Shown in pieces: positions 11,221-23,220 of a stretch of 64,000 nucleotides of DNA (position 1 is its first letter; the number at the start of each line of letters is the position of its first letter). A model generated the notes under the pieces. The model had not been told where the DNA came from, did not search any database, and was given only the letters and a program-made list of their open reading frames with translations. This DNA comes from Serilophus lunatus (Eukaryota; Chordata; Aves; Passeriformes; Eurylaimidae), in the NCBI GenBank assembly GCA_013399895.1, contig VXBA01001265.1, forward strand, positions 268,717-332,716. Reading direction: 5' to 3'. Both the position numbers and the translations under genes were made by a program.

Positions 11221-11310
11221 CGACTTTTTGAGGAAAATTGATTTTTAAATCAGACAAGTAGATTGCTCTCTTACAACCTGCTTTCAAAAGCCCTTTTTAA
11301 AATGGCTACA

Positions 11311-11400
11311 TGCTAGGAGTTGGATTTCAACAATCCTTGTAGGTCCCTTCCAACTCAGGATATTGTATGGTTCTGTGATTCTTTCTGCGATTCTTTCTGC
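11311..11400 (+). mobile_element. CR1 LINE 3' terminus, downstream half
   Basis: Starts with the second TGCTA target copy and continues with the canonical CR1 end: GGAGTTGGATTTCAACAATCC, CCCTTCCAACTCAGGATATT, then a short tail of GATTCTTTCTGC-type units. It joins the half ending at 10141. Confidence 0.9.
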
Positions 11401-12377
11401 CAAGACATGAGGGACTTTATCTGTAAATTTCTCATTGTAATCCAAGCTGACAAGAAGCTATGTATTGTGCAGAAAACATTCAATTTGAAGCATACTGACC
11501 AGGATCAATAACACTAGAACACTAGCAAAACACTGAGCAAAAAATACATAGAACAAATACAGATTTTTTTTCCAATCCTTCTTAGGTCAATGATTTTAGA
11601 TAGATGAGGAGGCACAGAGCTTTACGGCTCGGTATTCATGAATTCTACCAGCTCTCTTCCCACAAAATAACTAATCTTCAGTAATTGTTAATGCATAGAA
11701 ATAAGAAAATCCACAGGTTACTGGAAAGAGGGCTTTTTAAAGGATAGGGAAGAACTACATGCCAAGAGAATTAATAACTGAGCACCCCGAACACTTCTCT
11801 ACCAAGAATAGCATTTGCATTAGTGAAATATTTTACCATCAACATAAGAGCTTCAGTTCTTGCCACTGTAGCTTTTACCCTCTCCCAGGGCAGGCCAGGC
11901 ATTCCTGTTACACATCTGTGTCAGTCTTCAGCATTGTTCATCCCAGATAACATAGAAGGAGGTGCAGCAATTGCTCACTGTGCCAGAAGCCTCTCTGCTT
12001 GTCCCTTAATTTTAGAGTAAACTAAACTGTGATTATCATGTTGGAAGCATTTAGCTTACAGATTCAGGTAATGCTTAACCAGAATAAAAATAAATAGTCC
12101 ACAACAAACATCAACTAAGTCAAAAATGGATGGAAATTCTAGAAAAATCTCCTGTCATGAAAAGTAAAATGAATAATAAGCTGTATATCACAGGAATAAA
12201 TGCAACAGCCCCACTGAAAAGTGAAATTTATGGCATAGCCCTGCAAATACAATCACGATCACCTCATACATATACACAAATGTCAGTTTGTGACATATGG
12301 ATTTATGCATATTGATTTACACAACAGTGTAATTCCCCTGTAGCTGAGGAATGAAACTTCATACCAATTATTGCATA
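11401..12377. other. Unique AT-rich DNA, no feature seen
   Basis: No repeat family or plausible gene recognised. Frames of 61-65 codons at 11759-12315 have no recognisable content. Confidence 0.5.
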
Positions 12378-13576
12378 AGTAACTCACCTGGTAGATGAGA
12401 GGAAGGCTGTGGATGTAGTATACCTGGACTTCAGTAAAGCCTTTGACACAGTCTCCCATAGTATACTCCTGGAGAAGCTGGCAGCCAGGGGCTTCAACAG
12501 GAGCATGCTGTGCTGGGTTAGGAATTGGCTGAATGGCCAAGCCCAGAGAGTGGTTGTGAATGGTGTCCCATCCAGTTGGAAACCTGTCACTACTGGTGTC
12601 CCCAGGGATTGGTGTTGGGCCCAGTTCTGTTTAATATCTTTATTGATGACCTTGATGACAGGATTGAGTCCTGCAAACTTACTGTTTGCAGATGATACCA
12701 AGCTCAGAGCAGGTGTCGATCTGTTGGAGGGTAGGAGGGCCCTGCAGAGGGATCTGGACAGGCTGGAGAGATGGGCAGATTCCAGTGGGATGAGATTCAA
12801 CAAGTCCAAATGCTGGATCTTACACTTGGTTGCGATAACCCCGTGCAGAGCTATAAGCTGGGGTCGGAGTGGCTGGAGAGTGGGCAGGCACAGAGAGACT
12901 TGGGAGTGCTGGTGGATGGGAGACTTGACATGAGCCAGCAGTGTGTCCAGGTGGCCAAGAAGACCAATGGAATCCTAGCTTGCACCAGGAATGGTGTGGC
13001 CAGCAGGACTAGGGAAGTTATCCTTCCCCTGTACTCGGCACTGGTTAGGCTTCACCTTGAGTACCATGTCCAGTTCTGGGCCCCTCAGTACAAGAAAGAT
13101 GTTGAGTTATTGGAACATGTTCAGAGAAGGGCAACGAGGATGGTGAAGGGGCTGGAGCACAAGCCCTATGAGGAGTGGCTGAGGGAGATGAGGTTGTTTA
13201 GTCTGGAGAAGAGGAGGCTCAGGGGTGACCTTTATTGCTGTCTATAACTACCTGAAAGGAGGTTGTAGTCAGGTGGGGGTCAGTCTCTTCTCTCAGGCAA
13301 CTATCGACAGAACAAGAGGACACAGTCTCAAGCTCCATCAGGGGAAGTATAGATTTGATATTAGGAAGAAAATCTTCACAGAAAGGGTGATCAGCCATTG
13401 AAATGGGCTACCCAGGGAAGTGGTGGAGTCACCAACCCTGGAGATGTTCAAGAGTTTGCTGGATGAGGTGCTTGGTACCATGATTTAGACAATGGGTTGC
13501 TGTTAGATTATAGGTCAGACTTGATGATCTTTAAGGTCTTTTCTAACCTTGCTGATACTGTGATACTTTGATACTG
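12378..13576 (+). mobile_element. CR1 LINE, 5'-truncated (about 1.2 kb)
   Basis: Begins within the reverse transcriptase region and runs through the C-terminal part to a CR1 3' end with a tail of TGATACTG/TGATACTT units (about 13553-13576). Over 174 ungapped bases (12394-12567) it differs at seven positions from the CR1 at 63827-64000, so both belong to one fairly young subfamily. Confidence 0.95.
12409..13247 (+). pseudogene. CR1 ORF2 reverse transcriptase remnant
   Basis: CR1 ORF2 encodes an endonuclease-reverse transcriptase used for target-primed retrotransposition. Here the frame from 12409 gives VYLDFSKAFDTVSHSILLEK (the palm motif with the first catalytic aspartate) and WVRNWLNGQAQRVVVNGV. 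The catalytic FADD motif is at 12685-12696. Between them the frame is shifted by two compensating indels, so the GVPQG...DDLDD-type segment is read out of frame. From about 12771 the remainder continues in another frame with LYSALVRLHLEY, VQRRATRMVKGLEHKPYEEW and FSLEKRRLRGD, the usual CR1 C-terminal motifs, ending early at 13247. Endonuclease and the N-terminal part are absent. It is dead. Confidence 0.92.
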
Positions 13577-16500
13577 ACATATATCTTGAAAAGTTGTTCC
13601 GTATCTTTGATTAAAAACCTGCTTTCTAGAAAAACCTGAAACCAAATCATTACTTTGGAACAATTTCTCTCTTCTTCTCCAGCTTTTCCCCATAAATAAG
13701 GTGCCAGAAGAAATATTTAAATTCTTAGCAATCAACTAAGAATTACAATTTCATCACAGAACCTCAGTAGTATACACAGCAATTTTTCAGATAAACTTTA
13801 ACTAGGAGAATCAGAATAGATGTAAAATCGAAATTAATTTTACTATGTCTGAAGTTTGTAATTAGTATGTCCTATTTGACTACGTTACCATATCAACAAG
13901 ATAAAATAAACAGATATGTAAATCTACATTCACATATTGCTAGTCTCAGTTATAACAGATTTACAATTTCAGATTTCACTCACTGCAAATCAGTGGGATA
14001 CTGAAGAAATGTTTTTGATCTGATGCCCAGTATTAAATTAGATTGAATGCTCACTAAGTTTATTGCACAGATGACATAGTCAGCTATCCAATTATTTTAG
14101 TAATATTTGGCACAGTGTAATATTAAAAAACCTTGTATGTAGGCAAACCGCTTAATAATTCCCCAGCAAATTATTACTTTGGAACATGAAGGTAAAAAAA
14201 ACAAAAAACAAACAAACAAACAAAACCCCGCAGCATCTTTCAGATCAATATAATGTTGCAGCAAGAACTGAGTATTTTTTGCCCTGTTGATACAAGTGAA
14301 TTCTATTTTCCTTGACATTCACCTTACTGCATAAGGAATGGATTCTTTTGTACAATACTATTTAATAATGCCTAACACCAGCTGTTTGGAAAACCAGGCT
14401 CTACTTGTCTGTTAAAAATACGTATATATGTAAGTTATGCAGTTGCCTGCATAGTAAGGGGGAAACCCAGGAAGCACTTAAAAAGCTCGTGCTGATATGG
14501 TCAATATTTGTATGACTTCCTCTGTTCCTCATGCAGCAGGAAATGAGGTGGCAAAGGCAGCATTTGTGTGATAAATGGTAAAAGTCATGCAGCTTGCGTA
14601 AGAAGTTTTATGAAATTATGACGCTAAGAGGGAAACCCATAATAGCTCCCAGAGAAGAATTCTTGCTTGAAAAATGTTGAGTCAGACCTGACAAAGCCTT
14701 CTCAAGCTATCACAAAGGTAATCAAATGCCTAGCAAGGAAAATAAATTGAAGAACTGACTGTCCTGGGACTTCTATTAAAAGAGATCAATATTGGATATA
14801 CTTATAAAATAAGTCGTTTGTATTTCAGGATGAAAGCAGAGATTTTCAGATGCCTGCTGAATAAAAGAGAGCCTCTCCAGCACCAGAAATTATTTTGCTT
14901 GAAGATGTCTGTATGTTTAAAGACACAAACCATAAATAATTAGGAAGTTATCTGTGCAAATAATCAAATTTCAGCATCTGAAAATAAGCTCAGTAATACC
15001 TAGATAAAGTGTAGCTGTGACCTCTGATGAAAATTAATATCTGGCGATAAGTATCACAGGCTTTTCCTCCTGGGTGATGACCCAATTACTTTCTTAACCA
15101 CTTCCTAACAGTATTTTTCCCAGAAAGTGTGAATATGCATGCTTGCTTACAGACAGGCAGTGAAGCATGTGACTGATACTAGACAGGCCCTAGTCAATAT
15201 GTCAAAAAAAAAAAAAAATTATATATATAGTTAGGAATAAGCTGAAAATTAGTATATTTTTTACTGTCAAAGTAGGAATGTTTTGTGTTTATGTCCCATG
15301 GTGTTACTATTCACAAGAAAGGAAAGAATTTATCCTTGGTTTGTGCATTTAGCAGAGATGGATATTCACATCATCAATTTTGTTGCATGCCACCCTGGTT
15401 ATCGATAAAGATATCTCTAAAGGTTGAGAAGGATCAGGGAAAATCTGAGTATGCTCCAGTTATTCTATGATCTTCTGTCACATTGTCTTTCCGCCACCTT
15501 TACTGCTGAAAGATCAGAGCACAGTTTACTGTGTCCAAACCCAGTAGTGATCTCTTTCACACAAACACACACAGAGCTGGATTGAGTATCTCCCGACAAC
15601 AGCTGTACAGATACTCAAACCCTTCTCTGTAAGAACCAGCTTACTTCCCAAAATGACCCTGTGCCATACACAGCATGGGTTTGTACTAACTTTTCCAAAC
15701 CATTGTCATTATACATCATAGATAATAATTTTAAGGAATCGAATTTCTCCTTAGTGTAATACTAATAGCAATCCTAAACCCCTTTCTTTTCTGCAATTAT
15801 TTTGTAACTGCAACTGATTACAAGGGGTAAATCAAACAACATTCCACCAAAGTCTCTTTTCTTCAGTCAAATGGCAAAATTCCTCGGGAGAAATGTTAAA
15901 TTAAAATGTAGTTATACGTTATGTTTTAGAGTTTTATTGTTCCCTCAGTGTAGAATTAGAATATAAAAGCAAAACACTAGATAGATTTAAGCCCCCCTTA
16001 GTTAAATCTCAAATGGCACAAAATTAGTAAAAGTTGCTAAATGCAATGAAAATTGACAAATAGCAAAGTAGACGATACTGAAACTAAGCACATTATTCTT
16101 TTTGGACTTATATATTCTCTGGCTAAATGTGAGATACATCAATGTGATGTGAATATTTTCCACTGATATTACTCTGTTGTTATATTTATTGCAGATAAAC
16201 ATTGTATATAACACATTGTATCACAGCACAGAAATTGCTGATCTATGCATGCTACACAAAATAATTTTAAATACTGGACATGGAAATTTAGAAAGCTGCT
16301 GGATTGAAGAGACCTAGGAATGGCATTAGACAAAAAATTAGGCATTAATTTGCAATGCACTGTGGCTGCCAGACATGATACTTTGAGGCCACTTATGTAA
16401 ATATTTCGTGCCAGAAACAATGGAGATAAAATTCTCTTTCTAAATGACTCTGTTATGTGGATTCTCAGCTTGATGGTTATGAACAGATATGAGACTCCCA

Positions 16501-16798
16501 GCCTCACTGACCTTATCTTCACCATATATAAGGAGGGGATAGCAGCTAAATGCACATGTGATGGGGTTCAGTATAGAAAGGGCATTGTTCTTCATGGAAG
16601 TTTGTATGGAATACTTGTAAAATCACGTTGCTCAAAAAGGAAAAAATATGGAAAGAATAAAAGTAAATACTGCTATTCTAAAATTTAGTCTTTTATGAAG
16701 TAGCAATTTAACAAAAGTTAAAATTAAATTAATCTCTTGAGGGGAACAGGATCATCTTAGGATTTCTGGAGAGAAGCCAAATTCAAAGCATTTTTCAG
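13577..16798. other. Unique DNA without recognisable repeats; possible conserved non-coding segment
   Basis: About 3.2 kb with only minor low-complexity tracts (CAAA repeat at 14193-14226, A-run and TA at 15203-15229). The part at about 14440-15130 is evenly mixed in composition and free of repeats, the look of conserved non-coding DNA, but that needs alignment. The 128-codon minus-strand frame at 16169-16555 has no recognisable content. Confidence 0.4.
14193..14226 (+). repeat. (CAAA)n tract
   Basis: A-rich run resolving into four or five CAAA tetramers. Confidence 0.85.
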
Positions 16799-17872
16799 TG
16801 ATGGTCATGGCCAGGCAGGTGAAGTGTCATCATTTGGCTCTGATGTGATGACATCACAAAGGACAAGTCATAAGGGGCATCACTACATGTATAAGCTGGG
16901 AGAGTGAGGCAGGCAGGGGGAATGCTAGGCTGGACAAGGGCTGGAGCAGAAGCACTGAGGGTATGTCTAAGGTTGAGATGAGGGTTCAGAGGCTGTGAGG
17001 AGCCTGGAGCTGCCAGCCATTTTGAAGGTCCCAGGGGCTGTGGGGATGCAGCCCCATCACCACAATGCTCAAAAACCTTCCCCTTGATATATCTGAGATC
17101 CCTCACTTCCTCTCCCACTGGATCCCAGGCCTCTGAGTCTCCTACCCACACTGTCCCAGCTGCCATCTCCCTGCCAGCCAGGCTTGTTGAGCCTTTTCTC
17201 TCCTACTCCTTCAGGCCATGACTGCGAGCATCACCCAAATCCTGACGATGCTGAGCATCCTAGAGTGTGTACTGGGATTGGATGACCAGACAGAAGATTA
17301 CACAAGAGGAGCCAGGAACTGACAAGGAAAGCATGCTCCTCTCTACCTGCTAGGAACGGTGGTTCTGCGTCTCTGCTGAAATCCTCCTCATGCTCTTTGG
17401 GCTTGACTGACTGCCCAGGCAGAGGAACGCTGGCTCTGACAGCAAGAGTCAGGGTGGATCTTTCAGCAATGCTGATGAGGAGAGGGAGGAGGAACAGAAT
17501 GAATGGCAGGGGACTGCCAGATGGGCAACGGAGTGGATCTGCCAACGAGACCACTCCTACACCCATGCATGAGAATGTGCTATGATTCCTCCTCTCATGT
17601 GACAAACTGAACAGAAGCCAGATCTCTGCTGCCTGCACACTCTCTGCACCTGCTCCTAATTGTGATGCTCCTCCTGCCAGGAGGCAGAGGAAGGATTTAC
17701 CCTTTGTGAATATGTTAATAAATTTGCTTGGTTTTGGAAATCCTGTGTCTGTGAGTGTCTAGGCAAGATGTGTCGGGGAATGATACCCCTTGTCTTCATC
17801 TTTCCTCTGTAACAAAGAGATGAAGTTTGTACTCAAATTTACATTAGCAGTGATTACACTTATGCTTAGACA
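16799..17872 (+). mobile_element. Probable solo LTR, ERVL-like (1074 bp)
   Basis: A segment GC-richer than its flanks that starts TGATGGTCATGG and ends GCTTAGACA. It is bordered by the 5-mer TTCAG at 16794-16798 and 17873-17877. Near the 5' end are a palindromic CRE/AP-1-like site (16844-16858) and a TATAAG box (16890-16895). Near the 3' end AATAAA (17717-17722) lies 150 bp before the terminus and is followed by a GTCTGTGAGTG-type stretch. This order matches the ERVL-like LTRs elsewhere in the window. The ends were found by searching for TG...CA with a duplication, so a 5-bp match could be chance. Frames of 123 and 135 codons on the minus strand are not supported as genes. Confidence 0.5.
16844..16895 (+). 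promoter_or_regulatory. CRE/AP-1-like palindrome upstream of a TATA box
   Basis: TGTGATGACATCACA (16844-16858) has 7-bp inverted arms around one central base and contains a TGATGACATCA core, like a CREB/ATF or AP-1 site. TATAAG follows at 16890-16895, about 32 bp on. This spacing is typical of a viral U3 promoter. Confidence 0.45.
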
Positions 17873-18044
17873 TTCAGCACCTCTTCCTTAAGTTCTCCCT
17901 TTTTCTATTTTTCATTGAAGGAGATATTCACAAAATGAAGATCTTTGTTGAAGTGAAAGGGAATTTTCACTTTCTTGGCCTTTTCCCGCTTTGTCATTTT
18001 GAGTAGCTGTTTAATTTTATAATGTTTGCAACATGAATTTAGAA

Positions 18045-18527
18045 CTATTTGCAACTGAAAAACATAAAAGTTTTGCAGTCTTTGGAAATTATGAAGTCTC
18101 TCCACTCATGCTCAAGTTTCCATACAGATAAACAGTTTCCTTCATTGTCTACAGGACAGCTATCATTTTTACATAAAAGAGACGATGATGCAGCATCTCT
18201 ACAGACCATAGGCAAGAAAACCATTAAAGAGCTGACATTGCCTCAGGAGAACACAGTTTTCTTTAAAGCAGCAGGAGTAGTATCTTTACAGATGAGGAAT
18301 TTCAGCACAGTGCTCTTGACGAGTGCAGAGATAATGGACAAGCACTGGGACCTGCAGGGCTGCAGCCGGGTCACCAGGTTGTTCTTACTGCCCGACTTCT
18401 TCTCCTGTGGCAGCCACCCCCCGCCACAGCCTCCTGGCTCCATCCCAAAGATCCGGCTGTGGGCCGAAGGAGAGACTATCCCCTGGGCTTCAGCTACTCT
18501 GTGGGCTTCCTGTTGAATTAGGCTGCT
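18045..18527 (-). pseudogene. Unrecognised coding-like segment, one in-frame stop
   Basis: Reading the minus strand from about 18527 one frame stays open to the stop at 18045-18047 apart from a single TGA (18243-18245), about 160 codons in all. It passes through a GC-rich part (18330-18500) encoding a peptide with WLPQEKKSGSKNN and a later AT-richer part with VWKLEHEWRDFIISKD. Just upstream on the minus strand is a T-rich tract ending in AG (about 18528-18560), like a splice acceptor. The plus strand of the same segment is open for 155 codons (18049-18516) in register. I recognise neither product. It could be an exon, a decayed gene copy, a non-coding exon or chance. Confidence 0.25.
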
Positions 18528-18560
18528 AAGGAATAATAAAAAGTAAAGCTAAAAAAAAAC

Positions 18561-20698
18561 CAAAACCAAATTAAACCATCTTTAAATATAGTATTTTGTA
18601 GAAAGTCTCGAAATTAAAGAAGATAAAGATGCTTGATAGACAGTGCAGGAACATGCATTAAATCCATGGGAATCTCTGTTCATAGAGAACTTTAATCCAC
18701 AAAAATGTCTATTAGTGTAAGAAGCCTTTGCTGTCCTGAAGTCCACCTGAATAGGGTTTGGAGACCTATGAAGTCAAATATTATATTTCTGCCTGGCTTA
18801 AGTAGTCAAGGATGATCACCATTCTGCTGCTATTTACCTGAATTTTATTGAGGTTGTACATCTATGCCAAAGGTTATCTCAACTTATTTCTTCTCGTGAA
18901 TGCTTTTATTGAGGACCATGACTCGTGTCATTAAGTGAAAAGCCATGCAGGAGAAGGAAAGTAAGCAATTGCACAGACTATTAACTTTTAATATGGCATA
19001 GAGCAGCTTTTATGAGATATGAGCAGCTAATTCCAGAGTTTTAATTATTCTTGTTTCAGATAAAATTAAAACGAACTTAAGTAAATATGTCACTTTATAG
19101 CTGTAACAAGTGTATGAAAAGATCATTCTTTCATAAAAGATAACAAAGTGAACATCAGCTTAGTGCAGCAGGCAAACAGCACTGTGGAAGGTAACCCATT
19201 TAATCAAATTTCTTTAGAAGCCACCTTTCATCTACATTTTATTCTGGCATGTACGTGCTATTTTGACTTTCTCTATATTCTCCATTTCTGTTGCCTCTAG
19301 TTCATCATTGCTAAAGTAAATTCTATGCAGAAAGTCTCCTTTTTTTAGGGTTTTAACATAAATTCTGTCCTATTGAAGTACAAAATAACCTTGCATCCTG
19401 CAGGATCAAGGCTCCTCTCTGAGAAACTATACAACACTGCTGCTCAGGTGTACATATGACACTCAACATTTTAGTGACAGCTCCTATTTGTTGCAATTTC
19501 TGAAGCAAATGTTTCTTGAAGAAGGCAGGTTCACATACTTTACAAGGAAAGGCTGAAAAAATGGAGCAGCCACATATCAGCACAATTATTTTTTTTTAAT
19601 TATTTTACCTTATTCTCAGATAATGGGGCAAAGCAGATAAACACAATTGTGTTGTTTCTTAAAATATTCTAGAATTTATACTCAGTTGCATGAGAACAGT
19701 TGTCCTGGCTCCCTGTCCTCATAGAAGTCAGTGAAATATTCTGTGAATGTGAAAGAAACCTAAGAATTACTGCTACGTGGAGCAGGAGGAGAGGAAGAAG
19801 AAAGAAAAGAAAACAGAATGCCACCTGTTAAATTTTACAGGCAAATTCTTCTTCTAATGACGGAAGTCTAGAAAATATCAACTTGAATTAAAGATTGTTG
19901 CAAAAAAAGAAATGGAATACTCTATTTAAAACTCTCTAATATTTGGTAATGCCGTTGGTTTTCTTTACATGGTGCTAATTTAATCAGAAATTAACATGAA
20001 TATAGCATGCATAGCATGATTTAAAGTATTCTGCTGTAAGTAAACATTTTCTGTATGTGCCTGGTTGAATGCTAATCTTTGGAAACTATTAATTTATGAT
20101 TCCAACAAAGAGATATTGAATTCTGAATGTACTATTACCATGAAATACTGTGTTATTGTCCTATGTTGGAAGATTTAGGTATTCAAACTGAATCTTTTTT
20201 TAAATTTTAAAAGTTTGGGGAAAAACTATTTTCCTCAAAAATACAGTTTCTTCAGTTTCGGTATAACTGAAACTGTTCTAAGTGACCACAGACTATAAAA
20301 CTATAAAACTATAGCTACAATGACAAAGTGTCATATCATGACAATATATAAACATAGGGAATAATAAACACTGCTGTTTGGTTTAAAAAATAAAAAGAGT
20401 ACTGCAGGAACAACTATGTACTATATTAACTGCAATATATTATTTTTTCTTCCAGTTTTAATGTTCTGTCAGTAGGCACAATCAGTATTTCAGATGTTTC
20501 CTAAACGAAGTGATTGTGTTTTACTGATTGCCTTTTTAAAAGTTCAGTTTTGAAAACTTGGATCCGCAGCTTTAAAGCAGATACCTATTATCTTTAAGCA
20601 GTTAACAAGGAAAAAAATATGCCCAGATCATTTGATTCAGTGAATTTGGGCAGTATTTTTAATGATTATATATCCTAAGGTGAAAAGGGACATTTCAC
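18561..20698. other. Unique AT-rich DNA, no feature seen
   Basis: No repeat or gene recognised. A purine-rich tract lies at about 19779-19815. Confidence 0.5.
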
Positions 20699-20990
20699 AA
20701 GAGCGGGTAGTTATACGACAAGGGGGGAAGTCTTTAAACTGAAAGAGAGCAGTTTTAGATTAGATATCAGAAACAAATTCTTTACCATAAGATTGGTGAG
20801 ACACTGGAACAGGATGCTCAGGGAGGTTGTGGATGCCCCATCCCTGAAAATGATCAAGGCCAAGCAGGATGGGGCTTTGAGCAACCTGGTCTGGTGAAAG
20901 GTGCCCCTGTCCACAGCAGGGGAATTGGAACTAGATAGTCTTTAAGGACCAGTCCAATTCAAATCATTCTATGACTCTATCATTCTATTA
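20699..20990 (+). mobile_element. CR1 LINE 3' fragment
   Basis: Carries the standard CR1 3' sequence in order: AAACTGAAAGAGAGCAG, GAGACACTGGAACAGG, GTGGATGCCCCATCCCTG, GGATGGGGCTTTGAGCAACC, and the terminal ATTCTATGACTCTATCATTCT tail. It is 5'-truncated and has no open frame. Confidence 0.95.
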
Positions 20991-23220
20991 TATATGAATT
21001 TCTTTTAAAAAAACTTTGTCTGATGGGAAGCCTTTGATAGTCTTCAAGAACTAATTCTACAATATGATACAATACAATATACTACATAATAGACAGTGAA
21101 ATAACAAATCTAACTGTGAATGACAAAATCTGGTATGACAAAACAAAATCCTTGTGAAAAAAAAAAAAAAAAAGAAAATGCCAGCTTAATGAGACTTTTT
21201 TATGGTATATAGTACACCGTGTAGTGAGTACACATTAACATTACTGCTATGGATTTATATTTTTAGTGAAGGTTGAAATGCTGCTTGGAGATTTAAATCA
21301 TCAATAAGACATAAAATGCTTTGTGGAGGACATTTACAGCTCACTTTAAAATCCAATCCAAATATTTTTTTTCAACAATATATTTTCCTGGAGCAATCAT
21401 TCCAGTCTCTTGCTGTTAATTTTTATTCTTTTGTTTATGAGATTTTTATTGAAGAGCTTGGTTTGACATCCAGGCATATAATATTTTATTTATGAACAAC
21501 CATAACACTGAATGCATAAAAATTTGATTCAACAGTTTCATTTTAAGATATTGTGACTATGTATTAGCTAACTACAGTATATCTTTTGTGGTTACATTTG
21601 CTCATCTAATACAAAGCAGAATCCTCCTTGAAAATTAGGGCAATGAAACTAGCATCCACAATAATTTGAAGCTGTATTTGACTTTTTATGATCTGATGCA
21701 GCACATCTCAATGAAGGATCACAGAAGTACATTAAGCTTACAGCTAAATTTTCTCCATCATGAATGATGACTCAGTTAGAAATGGATTGGAAGTGCTTAA
21801 CCAAGGAAAGTCCAAGAAGGTCATAAGTACACCAAAGGCATTATCAGTTTCTTTGATATAGTAGTTTAACAACAATTTGGAGAGAAAGGGAGGAAGCCAA
21901 TTCTGCAATTGGAGTTTATCAGAAATTATTTAATGTAAGTTCACAGAGTAGTAAGGACATTTCTGATCAGATTTGTTTGGCTTTGTTTTTATTCAGTTCT
22001 AGTTTCTGAAAGCTAGAACAAGGTAAGCTGTACTAGCAGGCTCACAAAGCATTTCTTTCTATTCTTTTGTATGCATGTTTTAACATAGCTGCAGTTACAG
22101 TAAAATAATAATAATAATAACAACAACCACAAAAACAACAACACAATGAAATGAAACTTTTATTTCAAAATTCAGTGCTTCAAAACTTGAACTTATTTTA
22201 TTTTGGCCTGAATACACTTTGTCTCTTTTCAGAAGAGTTTTCCTTCTTTTTTTTTTTTTAATATAATTATCAATTCAATGTTACTTGCCTTGTGTATCTT
22301 CTTGAAAATGAGTACAACCCTTCCTTTCTAAGTGGCCATCAGTAATTATATAATACAAGCATATGGAATCATTATATATTCTGATAAAATTACACATCAT
22401 TTCTGTATGCTTTTAGAGTGCCTTAGGATCCTCTTATATCTTTAACTATTTTGAAGAAAATGCAGTAAGTCACTCACACATATCCAAGAGTAAGAGTGAG
22501 AGGGCAACTACTCTGCTAATAAAATGAAATTATCATAATGGTCCCAGGTGAATGTGTATTTGACTCACAAAGAAGGGCCTAAGTCTGCTTCAGAGACATT
22601 AATCTTTGCACAGAAACCCCGGGCTTTGGGTCTAGTATAAAGTGTAGCACGAGAGGTGGCAAACCAGAGAGCCCAAACATATGAGCATACATAAGAGGTT
22701 ATCATGAGCCAGAGATATCATGGGGTATTCAGGAACAGAATAACAAACACGGCAGAAAAACACAATTAAATTTGTTGAAATCTGGCTTGGGCAGATGAAC
22801 TGAACCTGTCTGTAAGACCACATATATTTCCCTCTTCAAGAAAAAGCAAGTAAGTTGTAGCCTCAGACTTTCCTCTGAGACCACAGTTCTCTTGAGGGGC
22901 ATAGAAACCTATTCTTCAAACCTTGCATATCATGTTCTTTCTACTTAAACCATGTTTATGTATGGCGTGGGTACTTACTCTATAAGATGCAGTAGATGCA
23001 AAATTATAAAAGGAGCTGCACATATAAAGGACACTTTGCATATACAAAAGGAAAGGGAAAAATCCCTTATACAGAAGGAATTACCCCAAAAGGAAGGAGT
23101 TAGAAGTGCCTGCCTTTCCAAGCACCCCAACAGAGACTTTCAGAGAAGTCCCTCACCCCAGAATTACACTTGTCTTTTTCTTTGGGGAACAAGAGGCATT
23201 TCTTTAATTTATTATTATAG
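20991..23220. other. Unique AT-rich DNA with small tracts
   Basis: Contains a poly-A run (21157-21173), the AAT/ACA repeat at 22103-22146 and a T run (22247-22259). No gene or interspersed repeat recognised. Confidence 0.5.
22103..22146 (+). repeat. (AAT)n/(AAC)n microsatellite
   Basis: AAT trinucleotides passing into CAA/ACA-rich units. Confidence 0.85.

Larger units (their letters stand above)
10142..11310 (-). mobile_element. Solo LTR, ERVL-like, CpG-rich (1169 bp), nested in CR1
   Basis: On the plus strand the element runs from TGTTGTGGTTTGACC to ATGGCTACA. It is flanked by a perfect 5-bp direct repeat, TGCTA, at 10137-10141 and 11311-11315. Removing it restores a continuous CR1 3' end. 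The TGTTGTGGTTT end resembles the reverse complement of the 3' ends of the LTRs at 6014 and 29555. Together with an AATAAA on the minus strand (10233-10238 read in reverse) this sets a minus orientation. The 5-bp duplication suits ERVL-type integration. The middle (10560-11220) is strongly GC- and CpG-rich. Frames up to 200 codons inside it come from GC bias and are not genes. Confidence 0.88.

Noticed and set aside
10169..11287. Frames of 75-200 codons on both strands
   Set aside because: They fall inside a CpG-rich LTR and cover homopolymers and CAAAAA repeats. GC bias removes stop codons. No domain is recognisable.
12409..13247. Reverse transcriptase as a host or retroviral gene
   Set aside because: Motif wording, 3' tail and flanking text are those of CR1. 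There are frameshifts and no LTRs.
16169..16555. 128-codon minus-strand frame
   Set aside because: No recognisable motif, no splice context. A few frames of this length are expected by chance in 64 kb of AT-rich DNA on two strands.
16795..17638. Minus-strand frames of 123 and 135 codons
   Set aside because: Low-information proline/serine/leucine-rich peptides within a probable LTR, antisense to its promoter and polyadenylation signals. No known domain.
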